From the NCBI GenBank assembly GCA_016124535.1, contig WGNK01000004.1, positions 62,001 through 126,000 of the forward strand: a DNA stretch of 64,000 nt. The letters run 5' to 3'. The position numbers and the translations under genes are program-made. This document shows, piece after piece, positions 8,811 to 17,546 of the stretch. The notes under the pieces were generated by a model that saw only the letters and a list, made by a program, of their open reading frames with translations, was not told where the DNA came from and did not search any database. This stretch comes from Azospirillum sp. GTDB lineage: Bacteria > Pseudomonadota > Alphaproteobacteria > Azospirillales > Azospirillaceae. Position 1 is the stretch's first letter. The number at the start of each line of letters is the position of its first letter.

Positions 8811-8846
8811 GTATTCTGCCGGGTATTTTGGCGGGTATTCTGCCGG
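8811..8846. repeat. Three tandem copies of a 12-base unit
   Basis: GTATTCTGCCGG, GTATTTTGGCGG, GTATTCTGCCGG lie head to tail at 8811-8822, 8823-8834 and 8835-8846; the outer two are identical. They lie in the roughly 330-base region between two divergently oriented genes. Another GCCGGAAAAC motif pair follows. No promoter was identified. Confidence 0.8.
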
Positions 8847-9033
8847 AAAACCGGGCCTCCCGCCGGAAAACTGGCCGGCAGCAGGATCATATCCCATCGC
8901 CGCTACCCTGACCACCGACCCGGCCGCCCGGCTCAGGGCGCCGGCATCGCGTTCACCGCCGATTGAAATTTGCCGGGCCGGGTCTCATTATGACAGGCGA
9001 TTGAAAAGTTTCGCCCGGCGAGGACTCCTGATC

Positions 9034-9270
9034 ATGATCCGCTATGCCTTGCGTTGCGACCACGGCCACGAATTCGAAGAGTGGTTTGCCAATATGGCCG
9101 ATTACGACGACCGCAAGTCGGAACTCACCTGCCCGGACTGCGGCAGCGGCACGGTCGAGAAAGCGATCATGGCGCCCAATGTCGGCAAGGCACGCGCCGC
9201 GGCACCGCCGCCGCCCTGCGGCGCGCCGGCCTGCTCCCGCGGGGGCTGCGCCATGGCCGGGTTCGACTGA
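9034..9270 (+). CDS. Short DUF1178-family zinc-ribbon-like protein
   Basis: A 78-residue protein beginning MIRYALRCDHGHEFEEWF, the characteristic start of DUF1178 proteins, with CPDCGS in the middle and AIMAPNV after it. Cys and His pairs in these segments suggest a single bound zinc. The usual family length is about 140-160 residues; this one stops soon after the zinc-ribbon part with a Cys/Pro/Ala-rich tail (CGAPACSRGGCAM), so it is a short form. The ATG at 9034 matches the family N-terminus; longer upstream frames contain the tandem repeat and are unlikely. The function is unknown. Confidence 0.75.
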   Translation: MIRYALRCDHGHEFEEWFANMADYDDRKSELTCPDCGSGTVEKAIMAPNVGKARAAAPPPPCGAPACSRGGCAMAGFD

Positions 9271-9271
9271 G

Positions 9272-9308
9272 CCGCAGGCGGGCTCCTGCCGGATTTGGAA
9301 TTTTTTTT
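9272..9308 (+). terminator. Probable terminator of the DUF1178 gene
   Basis: CCGCAGG and CCTGCCGG (9272-9292) can pair with one bulged base, and eight T occur at 9301-9308. The T tract starts about nine bases after the stem, farther than in a typical intrinsic terminator. Confidence 0.4.
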
Positions 9309-9406
9309 AGGCCGGAACGTTCATGTCATGAAATCGTTGTCATTTTACTGACGAGCGCGTGTCCCGGCGGGGGACCTGCGCCGCCCAACCTCCGGGAGAC
9401 CTTCAG

Positions 9407-9748
9407 ATGGCCTACCAGCCGTTCTCCACCGCGAGCCGGATCGCGATCGCCGCGATCCTCGCCGCCTGCTTCCTCTCTGCCGTGCCGGCAAGGGCGGAAT
9501 CGCAGTGCCATCAATACTGTTCGGGTCCGGGCAAATCCTACAAGGATTGCATGGAGCAGTGTATCGAGCGCCAGCAATATCGCAGTCCACGTGACGCCGG
9601 ACGTAGCGTCCGTGACCTGTGCCGAAGCAAGAATACCGATGAAGAGGAATGTTTGCGCCAGTATTACGGCAATTCTGGCAATCAGTACGGAAATTCCCGC
9701 AACCGGTACGAGAATTATGGCAATCACTACGACCACCGCCGCTATTAG
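9407..9748 (+). CDS. Small secreted cysteine-containing protein with Asn/Tyr-rich tail
   Basis: A 113-residue protein with a clear Sec signal peptide (hydrophobic core IAIAAILAACFLSAV, cleavage expected after PARA). The mature part has six cysteines: CHQYC, CMEQC, DLC and EECL. The two CxxxC pairs could form disulphides in the periplasm. The last 30 residues are low complexity, built from YGNSG/YGNSR/YENYGN units. GGGAGA lies about seven bases before the ATG at 9407; an in-frame start at 9359 would place the signal peptide internally. I do not recognise the family. It lies between the DUF1178 and D-lactate dehydrogenase genes with long flanking spacers, so it is probably monocistronic. Confidence 0.7.
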   Translation: MAYQPFSTASRIAIAAILAACFLSAVPARAESQCHQYCSGPGKSYKDCMEQCIERQQYRSPRDAGRSVRDLCRSKNTDEEECLRQYYGNSGNQYGNSRNRYENYGNHYDHRRY

Positions 9749-10074
9749 GCGCTGATCGGCGATCGCCGGCCGGCATCGTGCCGTCCGGCCCAAGCCGGCA
9801 CGGGACCGCCCGGCAGGGCGGCTGGTCCCACCCGTTGGTTCTTGCCGCCGCGCTGCGGTTCGGTCGGCCCAGTTCATTTGTTGTCGAATTTTTTTTGCCG
9901 TTCGCAGATAATCCGGCCCAAGTGTTCGCCCCCTGATCCGGTCTTGCCCGGTCAGGGCGAGAACGGTCGCATCTGCCGCCGGGTCAGCTGGTGCCGAGCT
10001 GGCTCGCGGTGAGTGGCGCCGTGCGACTGAGCACCTGCAGAGTCCGACCAACAGGGCAATTACGGAGGAAACCT
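9749..10074. other. Intergenic region upstream of the D-lactate dehydrogenase gene
   Basis: About 325 bases with no credible gene. It contains an inverted pair GTGCCG/CGGCAC (about 9778-9801) that could be a weak terminator for the small secreted protein, and an AT-rich stretch with eight T near 9890 that may be part of a promoter. No operator was recognised. Confidence 0.5.
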
Positions 10075-12990
10075 ATGGATGGAGCGGCAATTCGGCACCA
10101 TGACGACTCCAAGGCCAAAGCCGAGCTGGCCGACCGCTGTCGGGCGCTGGCGCAGGCCCTGATCGGGACGATCCCGCAAAAGCGGTTGATCACCGATCCG
10201 CTGCGCACGCTCGCCTTCGGCACCGATGCCGGCTTTTACCGCCTGATTCCGCAATTGGTTGTGATCGTCGAAAGCGAACAGGAGGTCCGCCGGCTCCTTG
10301 AGCTGTGCCACCGTTTCCACACCCCCGTGACCTTCCGCGCCGCCGGCACCTCGCTGTCCGGACAGGCGATCAGCGATTCCGTATTGGCGGTGCTCGGCGA
10401 CAATTGGAGCCGCTGCGTGATCAGTGCCGATGCCGGGACGGTGCGGCTGCAGCCGGGCCTGATCGGCTCGGAGGCCAACCGTCTGCTGGCGCCCCACGGC
10501 CGCAAGATCGGCCCGGACCCGGCCTCGATCAACGCCGCCAAGATCGGCGGCATCGCCGGCAACAACGCCAGCGGCATGTGCTGCGGCACCGCCCAGAACA
10601 GCTATCGGACGCTGGAGGCGATGCGGGTGATCCTGGCCGATGGCAGCGTGCTCGACACCGCCGATCCCGACAGCCGCTATTTCTTCGCCGCCCGCCATGG
10701 CGCCCTGCTGGAGCGCCTGAAGGCGCTGGGCGAGCGCACCCGCGCCGATGCCGTGCTGGCCGACCGCATCCGTCACAAATTCAAGATCAAGAACACCACC
10801 GGCTACAGCCTGAACGCCCTGGTCGACTACACGGATCCGATCGACATCCTGCAGCATCTGATGATCGGCTCGGAAGGCACCCTCGCCTTCATGGCCGAGA
10901 TTACCTATCGCACCGTGCCCGAGCACCCGACCAAGGCCTCGGCCTTGCTGCTGTTCCCCGATATCGTCGAGGCCTGCCGCACGGTGGCGCTGTTGAAGCC
11001 GACTCCGGTCTCGGCGGTCGAGCTGATGGACCGCGCGTCGCTGCGCTCGGTCGAGTCCAAGCCCGGCATGCCCGACTCGATCAAGGGCGTCGCAGAGGGA
11101 GTGACGGCGCTGCTGGTCGAGACCCGCGCCGAGAGTGCGGAAAAGCTCGCCGCCAATATCGCCGAGATCAGCACCGTCCTGGCCGGCGTCAGCCTGATCG
11201 TGCCCGCCGAGTTTACCGAGGACGTGGCGCTCTATACCCGCTACTGGAACATCCGCAAGGGCCTGTTCCCGGCGGTCGGCGCGGTGCGTCCGACCGGCAC
11301 CACCGTGATCATCGAGGACGTTGCCTTCCCGGTGCCTCAACTGGCCGCCGCCACCGCCGACCTGCAGCTTCTGTTTGCCAAATACGGCTACACCGAAGCG
11401 ATCGTGTTCGGCCATGCGCTGGAAGGCAATCTTCACTTCGTGTTCACCCAGGACTTCGGCACCAAGGCCGAGGTTGAACGCTACCGCGCCTTCATGGACG
11501 AGGTGGTCGAGCTGGTGGTGCGCAAGTATGATGGGTCGCTGAAGGCCGAACACGGTACCGGCCGCAACATGGCGCCGTTCGTCGCCTATGAATGGGGCGA
11601 GCAGGCCTATGGCCTGATGCGCGAGATCAAGGACCTGTTCGATCCCGAGCGCCTGCTCAATCCCGGCGTCATCCTCAACGACGACCCGGATGCCCATATC
11701 AAGAACCTGAAACCGCTGCCCGCCGCCCATCCGGTGGTCGATAAATGCATCGAATGCGGCTTCTGCGAACGGATGTGCCCCTCCCAGGGCCTGACCACGA
11801 CCCCGCGCCAGCGAATCGTCGGCTGGCGCGAGATTTCCCGCCTGGCCGCCTCGGGCGAGGATCGTGCCCGCGAAACCACGCTGCGCAAGCTTTACGACTA
11901 CCAGGCGATCGACACCTGCGCCGCCTGCGGCTTGTGCTCGATGGCCTGCCCGGTCGGGATCGAGACCGGCCTCCTGACCAAGGCCCTGCGCGCAGACCGG
12001 CGGTCGCCCCTGCAAAAGCAGGTGGCCGGCTGGGTCGCCGGCCATTTCGGCGCGACCATGTCGGTAACCGGGCTCGGGCTCGGCGCGGCGGGGATCGCCC
12101 AATCGGTGGTCGGCGGCGGCGTCACCGACTGGCTGGGGCGGACCAGCCGCCGCCTGACCGCCGATCAGCTGCCGTTGTGGCACCGCGCCACCCCGGGCCG
12201 GGCCGCGTTCAAGGCGCCGGTGGCGGTCGCGGCGGCGCCCGGACGGCCCGAGGTGGTCTATTTGCCGAGTTGCATCAGCCGGACCATGGGGCCGGCGAAG
12301 GGCGATCCCGACCAGCGGTCGCTGCCGGTGGCGACCGACGCGCTGCTCAAAAAGGCCGGCTATACGGTGATCTATCCCGCTGGCCTGGACCAGTTCTGCT
12401 GCGGCCAGCCGTTCGAGAGCAAGGGATTGCCCGAGCAGGCCGACGCGAAATCGGCCGAGATCGAAGCAGCCCTCAAGATCGCCAGCCGCGAGGGCGCGAT
12501 TCCGATCGTGTCGGATACCAGCCCGTGCTCGTTCCGGCTCAAGAAGTACCTGAACGGCCGGCTGCCATTGGTCGATATCACCGAGTTCATCCACGACCGG
12601 CTGCTCGACCGGCTGAGCTTCCGCAAGCAGCGCGGCGCGATCGCGGTGCATGTGCCGTGTTCCAGCCAGCGCTCCGGGCTGGACGGCAAGTTGAAGGCGA
12701 TTGCCGAGAAATGCGCCGACAAGGCGGTGATCCCGGACAATATCGGCTGCTGCGGCTGGGCCGGCGACAAGGGCTTCACCTTCCCGGAGCTCAATGCCCA
12801 TGCTTTGCGCACGCTCAAGGATAAATTGCCCGAGGGCTGCACCGGTGGCGTGTCTACCAGCCGCAGTTGCGAGATCGGGCTGACGCTCCATGGCGGCGTG
12901 CCCTATCAGTCGATCGTTTATCTGGTGGACAGCTGCAGCTCGGCCAAGCTCGATGGCGCGACGGCGCCCGAGCAGACCGCCGCGGAGTGA
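10075..12990 (+). CDS. FAD-linked, Fe-S D-lactate dehydrogenase (Dld-II type)
   Basis: A 971-residue fusion of a GlcD-like FAD oxidoreductase and a GlcF-like iron-sulphur protein. The FAD_binding_4 domain is around residues 50-280 (FRAAGTSLSGQ, KIGGIAGNNASGM), followed by the FAD-oxidase C domain to about 530 with EHGTGRN. Two 4Fe-4S motifs start at Cys558 (CIECGFCERMCP) and Cys615 (CAACGLCSMACP), and two CCG domains carry FCCGQP and GCCGWAG. This layout is that of respiratory D-lactate dehydrogenases that feed electrons to quinone; D-2-hydroxyglutarate or glycolate oxidation is possible. GGAGG six bases before the ATG at 10075 fixes the start. It stands alone, with a minus-strand gene 27 bases downstream. 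Confidence 0.88.
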   Translation: MDGAAIRHHDDSKAKAELADRCRALAQALIGTIPQKRLITDPLRTLAFGTDAGFYRLIPQLVVIVESEQEVRRLLELCHRFHTPVTFRAAGTSLSGQAISDSVLAVLGDNWSRCVISADAGTVRLQPGLIGSEANRLLAPHGRKIGPDPASINAAKIGGIAGNNASGMCCGTAQNSYRTLEAMRVILADGSVLDTADPDSRYFFAARHGALLERLKALGERTRADAVLADRIRHKFKIKNTTGYSLNALVDYTDPIDILQHLMIGSEGTLAFMAEITYRTVPEHPTKASALLLFPDIVEACRTVALLKPTPVSAVELMDRASLRSVESKPGMPDSIKGVAEGVTALLVETRAESAEKLAANIAEISTVLAGVSLIVPAEFTEDVALYTRYWNIRKGLFPAVGAVRPTGTTVIIEDVAFPVPQLAAATADLQLLFAKYGYTEAIVFGHALEGNLHFVFTQDFGTKAEVERYRAFMDEVVELVVRKYDGSLKAEHGTGRNMAPFVAYEWGEQAYGLMREIKDLFDPERLLNPGVILNDDPDAHIKNLKPLPAAHPVVDKCIECGFCERMCPSQGLTTTPRQRIVGWREISRLAASGEDRARETTLRKLYDYQAIDTCAACGLCSMACPVGIETGLLTKALRADRRSPLQKQVAGWVAGHFGATMSVTGLGLGAAGIAQSVVGGGVTDWLGRTSRRLTADQLPLWHRATPGRAAFKAPVAVAAAPGRPEVVYLPSCISRTMGPAKGDPDQRSLPVATDALLKKAGYTVIYPAGLDQFCCGQPFESKGLPEQADAKSAEIEAALKIASREGAIPIVSDTSPCSFRLKKYLNGRLPLVDITEFIHDRLLDRLSFRKQRGAIAVHVPCSSQRSGLDGKLKAIAEKCADKAVIPDNIGCCGWAGDKGFTFPELNAHALRTLKDKLPEGCTGGVSTSRSCEIGLTLHGGVPYQSIVYLVDSCSSAKLDGATAPEQTAAE

Positions 12991-13017
12991 TCGCGGAATG
13001 GTCGGCCGGGATGGCCG

Positions 13018-13824
13018 TCAGTAGCCGAGATACTGGTCGCCGACGGTGTCCCGGTAGCGGGACACCACGGCGCGGTTGATCGCGTCGATTCGGCCGCTGC
13101 GGCTCAAGGTCGCGAAGCAGCGGTCGAAATCGTCGCGCAAGCCCTGGTCGCGGAACGCCATGACATAGGGCGTCGGCGGGAAGATCGCGGTGAAGCGTTC
13201 CGGCTGATGGGGGTCGAACGGCAGGACCTCGCCGTGATCGGCGCGCAATATCAGCTGGCGGCCGTACTCGGCGAAGATCAGCCCGTCGGCCAGGACGGCG
13301 TCGATCCGGCGGGCGAACAGCAGCTTGGAATGGGTGAGCTGGTCGGCGAATTCCTGGTAGCTGGCAAAACGCGGCGCGGCAGCCTCCAGGCCGGGCAGGA
13401 TCGCTTTGGCGCTCGGGAAGGAGGCCACCGCACGGCCGGTCAAATCGCCGAGGGTGCTGATCTTGAGCCTGCTGGCCTGAAGCGTCGAGGCGCCGTTCTG
13501 GTATTGGATATAGACGCCCGACGGATAGCCCGGCAGCGCCAGGTCCGTCGGCACCGTGGTCACCGCATCAATGGCGGGATCGTAACGATAGATCTGCCAG
13601 TGCCGGCTGAACGGCACGACATGGAATCCGACGTCATGTCCGCACGCGGCCAGGGTTTCCCGGACGATGGTCGCTTCGCGGCCGTCGCCGGCGCGGTCGA
13701 TCATCGGCGGCAGGTCTGGCGCTGCGATCACCAGCGTTTTCGCTGAGGCAGCTCCGGCGGCGCTCGCGATCAGCGCCCACGCCAGCGCTGCAAAATAACG
13801 ATGCCGATCAGCGGATGCGGTCAT
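13018..13824 (-). CDS. Solitary periplasmic solute-binding-like protein (family 3 type)
   Basis: A 268-residue protein with a Sec signal peptide (ALAWALIASAAGAASA), followed by a two-lobed amino-acid-binding-protein-like fold: TLVIAAPDLPPMID at the start, then ISTLGDLTGRAVASFPS and a C-terminal DRCFATLSRSGRIDAINR segment. Family 3 proteins bind amino acids or small acids. No permease or ATPase gene is adjacent. Such orphans often act as sensory binding proteins or are recruited by transporters elsewhere. It is divergent from a chemoreceptor gene 212 bases away, so a role in ligand delivery to that receptor is conceivable but unproven. Confidence 0.75.
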   Translation of the reverse strand: MTASADRHRYFAALAWALIASAAGAASAKTLVIAAPDLPPMIDRAGDGREATIVRETLAACGHDVGFHVVPFSRHWQIYRYDPAIDAVTTVPTDLALPGYPSGVYIQYQNGASTLQASRLKISTLGDLTGRAVASFPSAKAILPGLEAAAPRFASYQEFADQLTHSKLLFARRIDAVLADGLIFAEYGRQLILRADHGEVLPFDPHQPERFTAIFPPTPYVMAFRDQGLRDDFDRCFATLSRSGRIDAINRAVVSRYRDTVGDQYLGY

Positions 13825-14036
13825 CGGGGGTCTCCTGCGATCCCGGACGGCTGCGATCCGGCCGGCCAGGGGGCGCGGCGAGGTGCCGCGGGGTAGTGAA
13901 GATTCGCTAAGTTGATAATATTAGTGGGAAGCCGCCGGTTGCGCACCCCAGTTTTTGGGGAGCCCGAGGGTGCGGCAGACTGCGGATTCGCTGCCGGCGG
14001 GGACAGATCGGCGTCACCGGCCAGAGAGAGAGCCAG

Positions 14037-15734
14037 ATGTTCACCAACCTCGCGATTCAAACCCGCTTCATGCTGCTGATCGGCGCCGTCCTGCTCGGGC
14101 TGGCCGTGGTTGCCGGAGCCGCCTTTACCGTCTTCGAGACCGGTCAAATGGAGCGGTCGGTGCGCGAGGCCAGCCAGGATCAGCTGCGGTCTTTGCGGGC
14201 GCTGATCGTCAGCGCGATGGCCAGGCGACTCCAGGACCCGGACAGCGTCGGCGTGGCCGTTTTCAATGACTGGTTCGATCGCCGCAACGAGGACTATCCG
14301 GGGCTGTTGTGGAGCGTCTGGAGCCCCAAGGTCACCGCGCATATGGCCGAGGCCGAGCCGGGTCGGACCCCGAAGGCGCCCCAGGACGCGATCGACCGCC
14401 AGGCGCTGGAGACCGGCCTGCCGGCGGAGGCCCTGGTCGACGGCAATTATCGACTGTCGGTGCCGATCCGGCTCGGCGGCGATCACGGCACCGATCAGGA
14501 AGCCTGCTTTGCCTGCCACGGCCCGATGGGGCTGAACAAGGGCGACGTGATCGCCGTCCTGTCGAGCCGGGTTAGTCTGGCCGCCGAACAAGCGACCCAG
14601 AGGAGCGCGATCGCCTGGATGGCGGCGGCGACCCTGGCCGCGACCATCCTGGTCCTGCTCGGCATTCGTCTGGCCCTGGCCCGGACCATCACCGGCCCGA
14701 TCGGGGCGATGACCCGAACCATGACCGAACTCGCCCATGGCCATACCAAGATCGCGATCCCCCACGTCGGGCGCGCCGACGAAGTCGGGGCGATGGCCAA
14801 GGCGATCGCGGTGTTTCGCGAAAACGCGATCCGCACCGGGCAACTGGCCGATGAACAGGAACGGCATCGCCAGGCCAAGGAAAACCGCGCGCGGGTGGTC
14901 GATAAGCTGATCGGCGAATTTAACAATGAGGTGATCAGTGCGCTCGATGAGATGCTGAACGCGACCAAAAGCATGAAGGATACTGCCCGGACGATGTCGA
15001 ACGGCGCGATCCATACCGCCGAGCAGAGCCGGGTGGTGGCCGCCGCCTCGCAGCGGGCCTCGCAAAGCGTCCAGACCGTCGCGGCGTCGAGCGAGGAGAT
15101 GTCGGCGTCGATCGCGGAAATCAGTCAGCAGGTCAACAAGGCGGCCGATCGCGCCCGCGCCGCGGTCGAGGAGGCCGAGGCCACCGACGCGCGGGTGCGC
15201 AGCCTGACCCATGCCGTGGCCCAGATCAGCGACGTGGTCAAGCTGATCGGCCAGATTGCCAGCCAGACCAATCTGCTGGCGCTCAACGCCACCATCGAGG
15301 CGGCGCGTGCCGGCGAGGCCGGCCGTGGCTTCGCGGTGGTCGCCGCCGAGGTCAAGAACCTGTCGAACCAGACCGCCCAGGCCACCGAGCAGATTGCCGG
15401 CCAGATCAACGACGTGAGGGTCGCCAACGAAGAGGCCGCCGACGCCATCGTCAAGATCACCCGGATCATCGGCGACATCGACAGCATCGCGGCGATGATC
15501 GCCGCGGCGATGACCGAACAGGAGGCGGCGACCCGGGAAATCTCGCGCGCCAGTCAGGAAGCGGCGGCGGGAACCGGGGATGTCTCGGAAAGTATCGGCC
15601 GGATCAGCGAAGCGACGGTGGAGACTGGCGTCAGCGCCCAACAGGTGTACGATGCCGCTGAGGTGCTGGGCGGCAACTCCGACGCTTTGCGTGAAAAAGT
15701 CAGCACGTTTCTCACCAATGTCCGCGTTGCCTGA
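14037..15734 (+). CDS. Chemoreceptor with periplasmic CxxCH haem-binding motif
   Basis: A 565-residue methyl-accepting protein. Transmembrane helix 1 is near residues 9-30 and helix 2 near 195-215. The periplasmic region of about 160 residues contains C157-F-A-C160-H161 followed by GPMGLN, the covalent c-type haem motif. It resembles the Tll0287/DUF3365 haem sensor layout, including a proline/glycine-rich part and [16 protein letters not shown] follows (about 216-270), then a signalling domain with [20 protein letters not shown]. It likely senses redox state or a gas ligand. The start lies after a purine-rich AGAGAGAGCC site. The STAS gene follows after 75 bases on the same strand. Confidence 0.85.
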   Translation: MFTNLAIQTRFMLLIGAVLLGLAVVAGAAFTVFETGQMERSVREASQDQLRSLRALIVSAMARRLQDPDSVGVAVFNDWFDRRNEDYPGLLWSVWSPKVTAHMAEAEPGRTPKAPQDAIDRQALETGLPAEALVDGNYRLSVPIRLGGDHGTDQEACFACHGPMGLNKGDVIAVLSSRVSLAAEQATQRSAIAWMAAATLAATILVLLGIRLALARTITGPIGAMTRTMTELAHGHTKIAIPHVGRADEVGAMAKAIAVFRENAIRTGQLADEQERHRQAKENRARVVDKLIGEFNNEVISALDEMLNATKSMKDTARTMSNGAIHTAEQSRVVAAASQRASQSVQTVAASSEEMSASIAEISQQVNKAADRARAAVEEAEATDARVRSLTHAVAQISDVVKLIGQIASQTNLLALNATIEAARAGEAGRGFAVVAAEVKNLSNQTAQATEQIAGQINDVRVANEEAADAIVKITRIIGDIDSIAAMIAAAMTEQEAATREISRASQEAAAGTGDVSESIGRISEATVETGVSAQQVYDAAEVLGGNSDALREKVSTFLTNVRVA

Positions 15735-15809
15735 TCCCTTGGCCGCAAACCTCCGATCCGGTCCTTTGGATCATGCCTTCCGACCAGCCCTTTCGAGAAG
15801 ATTCAAGCC

Positions 15810-16112
15810 ATGGAATTTCAGATTTCGGAGACTAACGGGGTGCTCGGCATCGCCCTGGCGGGCCGCTTTACCTATGCCGATCACGCCCGTTTCAGGCCGG
15901 TCCTGGATCGGCTGGACCAGGTGGAGGTCCGCAGTTGCGTGGTGGACCTGTCGCGGCTCGAGGCGATCGATTCCTCAGGGCTCGGCATGCTGGTGCTGGC
16001 GAACGACGTGGCGATCAGGAAGGGGTTCGTGCTGCGCCTGAGCAATGCCCGCGGCGGTGTTCGCACCCTGCTGACCCACGCCGAATTTGGCCGGATCATG
16101 ACGGTAGAATGA
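15810..16112 (+). CDS. STAS-domain anti-sigma factor antagonist
   Basis: A 100-residue canonical SpoIIAA-like protein. The strand VVDLSRLEAIDSSGLGML carries the D-S-S-G loop with the serine that is phosphorylated in partner-switching systems. It follows the haem-motif chemoreceptor gene by 75 bases, so the pair may be co-transcribed, and it contrasts with the Ser-less STAS protein at 1442-1777. No anti-sigma kinase or phosphatase gene is in the window. A small GC hairpin (GCCCC/GGGGC, 16115-16131) follows the stop. Confidence 0.88.
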   Translation: MEFQISETNGVLGIALAGRFTYADHARFRPVLDRLDQVEVRSCVVDLSRLEAIDSSGLGMLVLANDVAIRKGFVLRLSNARGGVRTLLTHAEFGRIMTVE

Positions 16113-16158
16113 TGGCCCCCCAGAGAGGGGCGGCGGTCTGCGATCTCGTTACCCGGCG

Positions 16159-17454
16159 GTGACCGGGATGTTCACCTCGTTCTTGTCCGAACAACCCTGG
16201 ATGGCCGCGCCGGCGACCAGGGCGGTGGTCGCGGCGCTCACCAAGGATGGCAGCGAGGCTCGTTTCGTCGGCGGCTCGGTCCGTGATGCGATCGTCGGCC
16301 GGCCGATCAAGGATATCGACATCGCGACGCCGCTGCCGCCGCATCGGATCGTCGCCTGCCTGACCGCCGCGGGACTGCGCGCGATTCCGACCGGGATCGC
16401 CCACGGCACGGTGACCGCGCTGGTTGATGGTCAGGGCTTCGAGATCACCACCTTGCGCCGCGACGTCGAAACCGATGGCCGCCACGCGCGGGTCGCCTAT
16501 ACCGATGACTGGCGCGAAGATGCCGCTCGCCGCGACTTCACCATGAATGCGCTGTCGCTGTCGCCCGATGGCAGTCTCTATGATCCGTTCGATGGCATCG
16601 CCGATCTGAAAGCCGGGCGGGTGCGTTTCGTCGGCGATCCGATCCAGCGCATCCGCGAGGATGTTCTGCGGCTGCTGCGGTTCTTCCGCTTTTTTGCCCA
16701 TTACGGCCGGGGCGAGCCCGACGCCCCGGCGCTGGCCGCTTGTTGCGAACTGGCGCCGTCGCTGCCGATGCTGTCGGGCGAACGGGTCCGTGTCGAGCTG
16801 TTCCGGCTGCTCGATTCCGGGGCTGCCGCCGCGGTCTGGCATTTGATGGTCGAGCGCGGCATTCTCGCCCGACTGTTGCCCCAGGCGACCGATACCGAGC
16901 ACCTGGCCGGACTGCTGCGCATCGATGAGGTGTTCGGCCTGCGGGGCGAAGACCGGCGGCTAGTCCGGCTGGCGGCGTTGCTCGATACCAATCGGGCCGG
17001 CGCCATCGATGTTGCGGCCCGGCTGCGTTTGGCCAAAGCCGAGCGCGACCGTCTGGTCGCGCTGATCGCCCCGCCGCTGGGGGTGGCGGCGGATGATGAC
17101 CGCTTCCACCGGCGTCGCGCGCTGCTGCTGCTGCGTGACAGCGCGCGCTATCGCGATCTGGTGATGCTGGCCGCCGCAGCAACCGGGAGGCGGGTTCTTG
17201 ACGCGGACCTGGCGCCGGCCTTCGAAACTGCGGCTGCGTGGGATGCCGCGCGCTTCCCCCTGACCGGCCAGGACGTGCTCGACCGCGGGGTCCCGGCCGG
17301 GCCGCTGATCGGGGAATGGCTGGCCGAGCTGGAGGAGTGGTGGACCGACAGCGACTTTCAGCCAGACCGCGAGGCCTGCCTGCGAGAGCTCGGGCGACGG
17401 GTGGCCGGATTGGCGGATGACCACCGCTCCGGCGGCAAATTGACAAAACCTTAG
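16159..17454 (+). CDS. cca: CCA-adding tRNA nucleotidyltransferase
   Basis: A 431-residue enzyme of the poly(A) polymerase/CCA-adding class, which completes the 3' CCA of tRNA. The nucleotidyltransferase core has FVGGSVRDAI (about 37-46) and the metal-binding DIDIA (about 52-56), then ETTLRRD-like ITTLRRDVETDGRHA and RRDFTMNAL. The RNA- and head-binding segment with IREDVLRLLRFFRF follows. The C-terminal helical region has the form usual in alphaproteobacteria, without an HD phosphohydrolase domain. The start is either GTG 16159 or ATG 16168; neither has a strong ribosome-binding site. The MoxR gene follows in the same direction. Confidence 0.93.
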   Translation: MTGMFTSFLSEQPWMAAPATRAVVAALTKDGSEARFVGGSVRDAIVGRPIKDIDIATPLPPHRIVACLTAAGLRAIPTGIAHGTVTALVDGQGFEITTLRRDVETDGRHARVAYTDDWREDAARRDFTMNALSLSPDGSLYDPFDGIADLKAGRVRFVGDPIQRIREDVLRLLRFFRFFAHYGRGEPDAPALAACCELAPSLPMLSGERVRVELFRLLDSGAAAAVWHLMVERGILARLLPQATDTEHLAGLLRIDEVFGLRGEDRRLVRLAALLDTNRAGAIDVAARLRLAKAERDRLVALIAPPLGVAADDDRFHRRRALLLLRDSARYRDLVMLAAAATGRRVLDADLAPAFETAAAWDAARFPLTGQDVLDRGVPAGPLIGEWLAELEEWWTDSDFQPDREACLRELGRRVAGLADDHRSGGKLTKP

Positions 17455-17546
17455 GCAGCGGCCATAGTCCCGGACATGGCCAGCCCATCGCCCCGTCCAG
17501 CCACGCCGAGCGCGACCGACGACGTCCTCGCCTTGGGCGCGCGGCG

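Noticed and set aside
10060..12891. A 943-residue open frame antisense to the D-lactate dehydrogenase gene
   Set aside because: Long antisense frames are common in GC-rich DNA. The translation is Arg/Gly/His-rich with no family motif, while the sense strand encodes a complete enzyme.
13821..15641. A 606-residue minus-strand frame over the haem-motif chemoreceptor
   Set aside because: Antisense shadow without motifs; the plus-strand gene has a full receptor layout.
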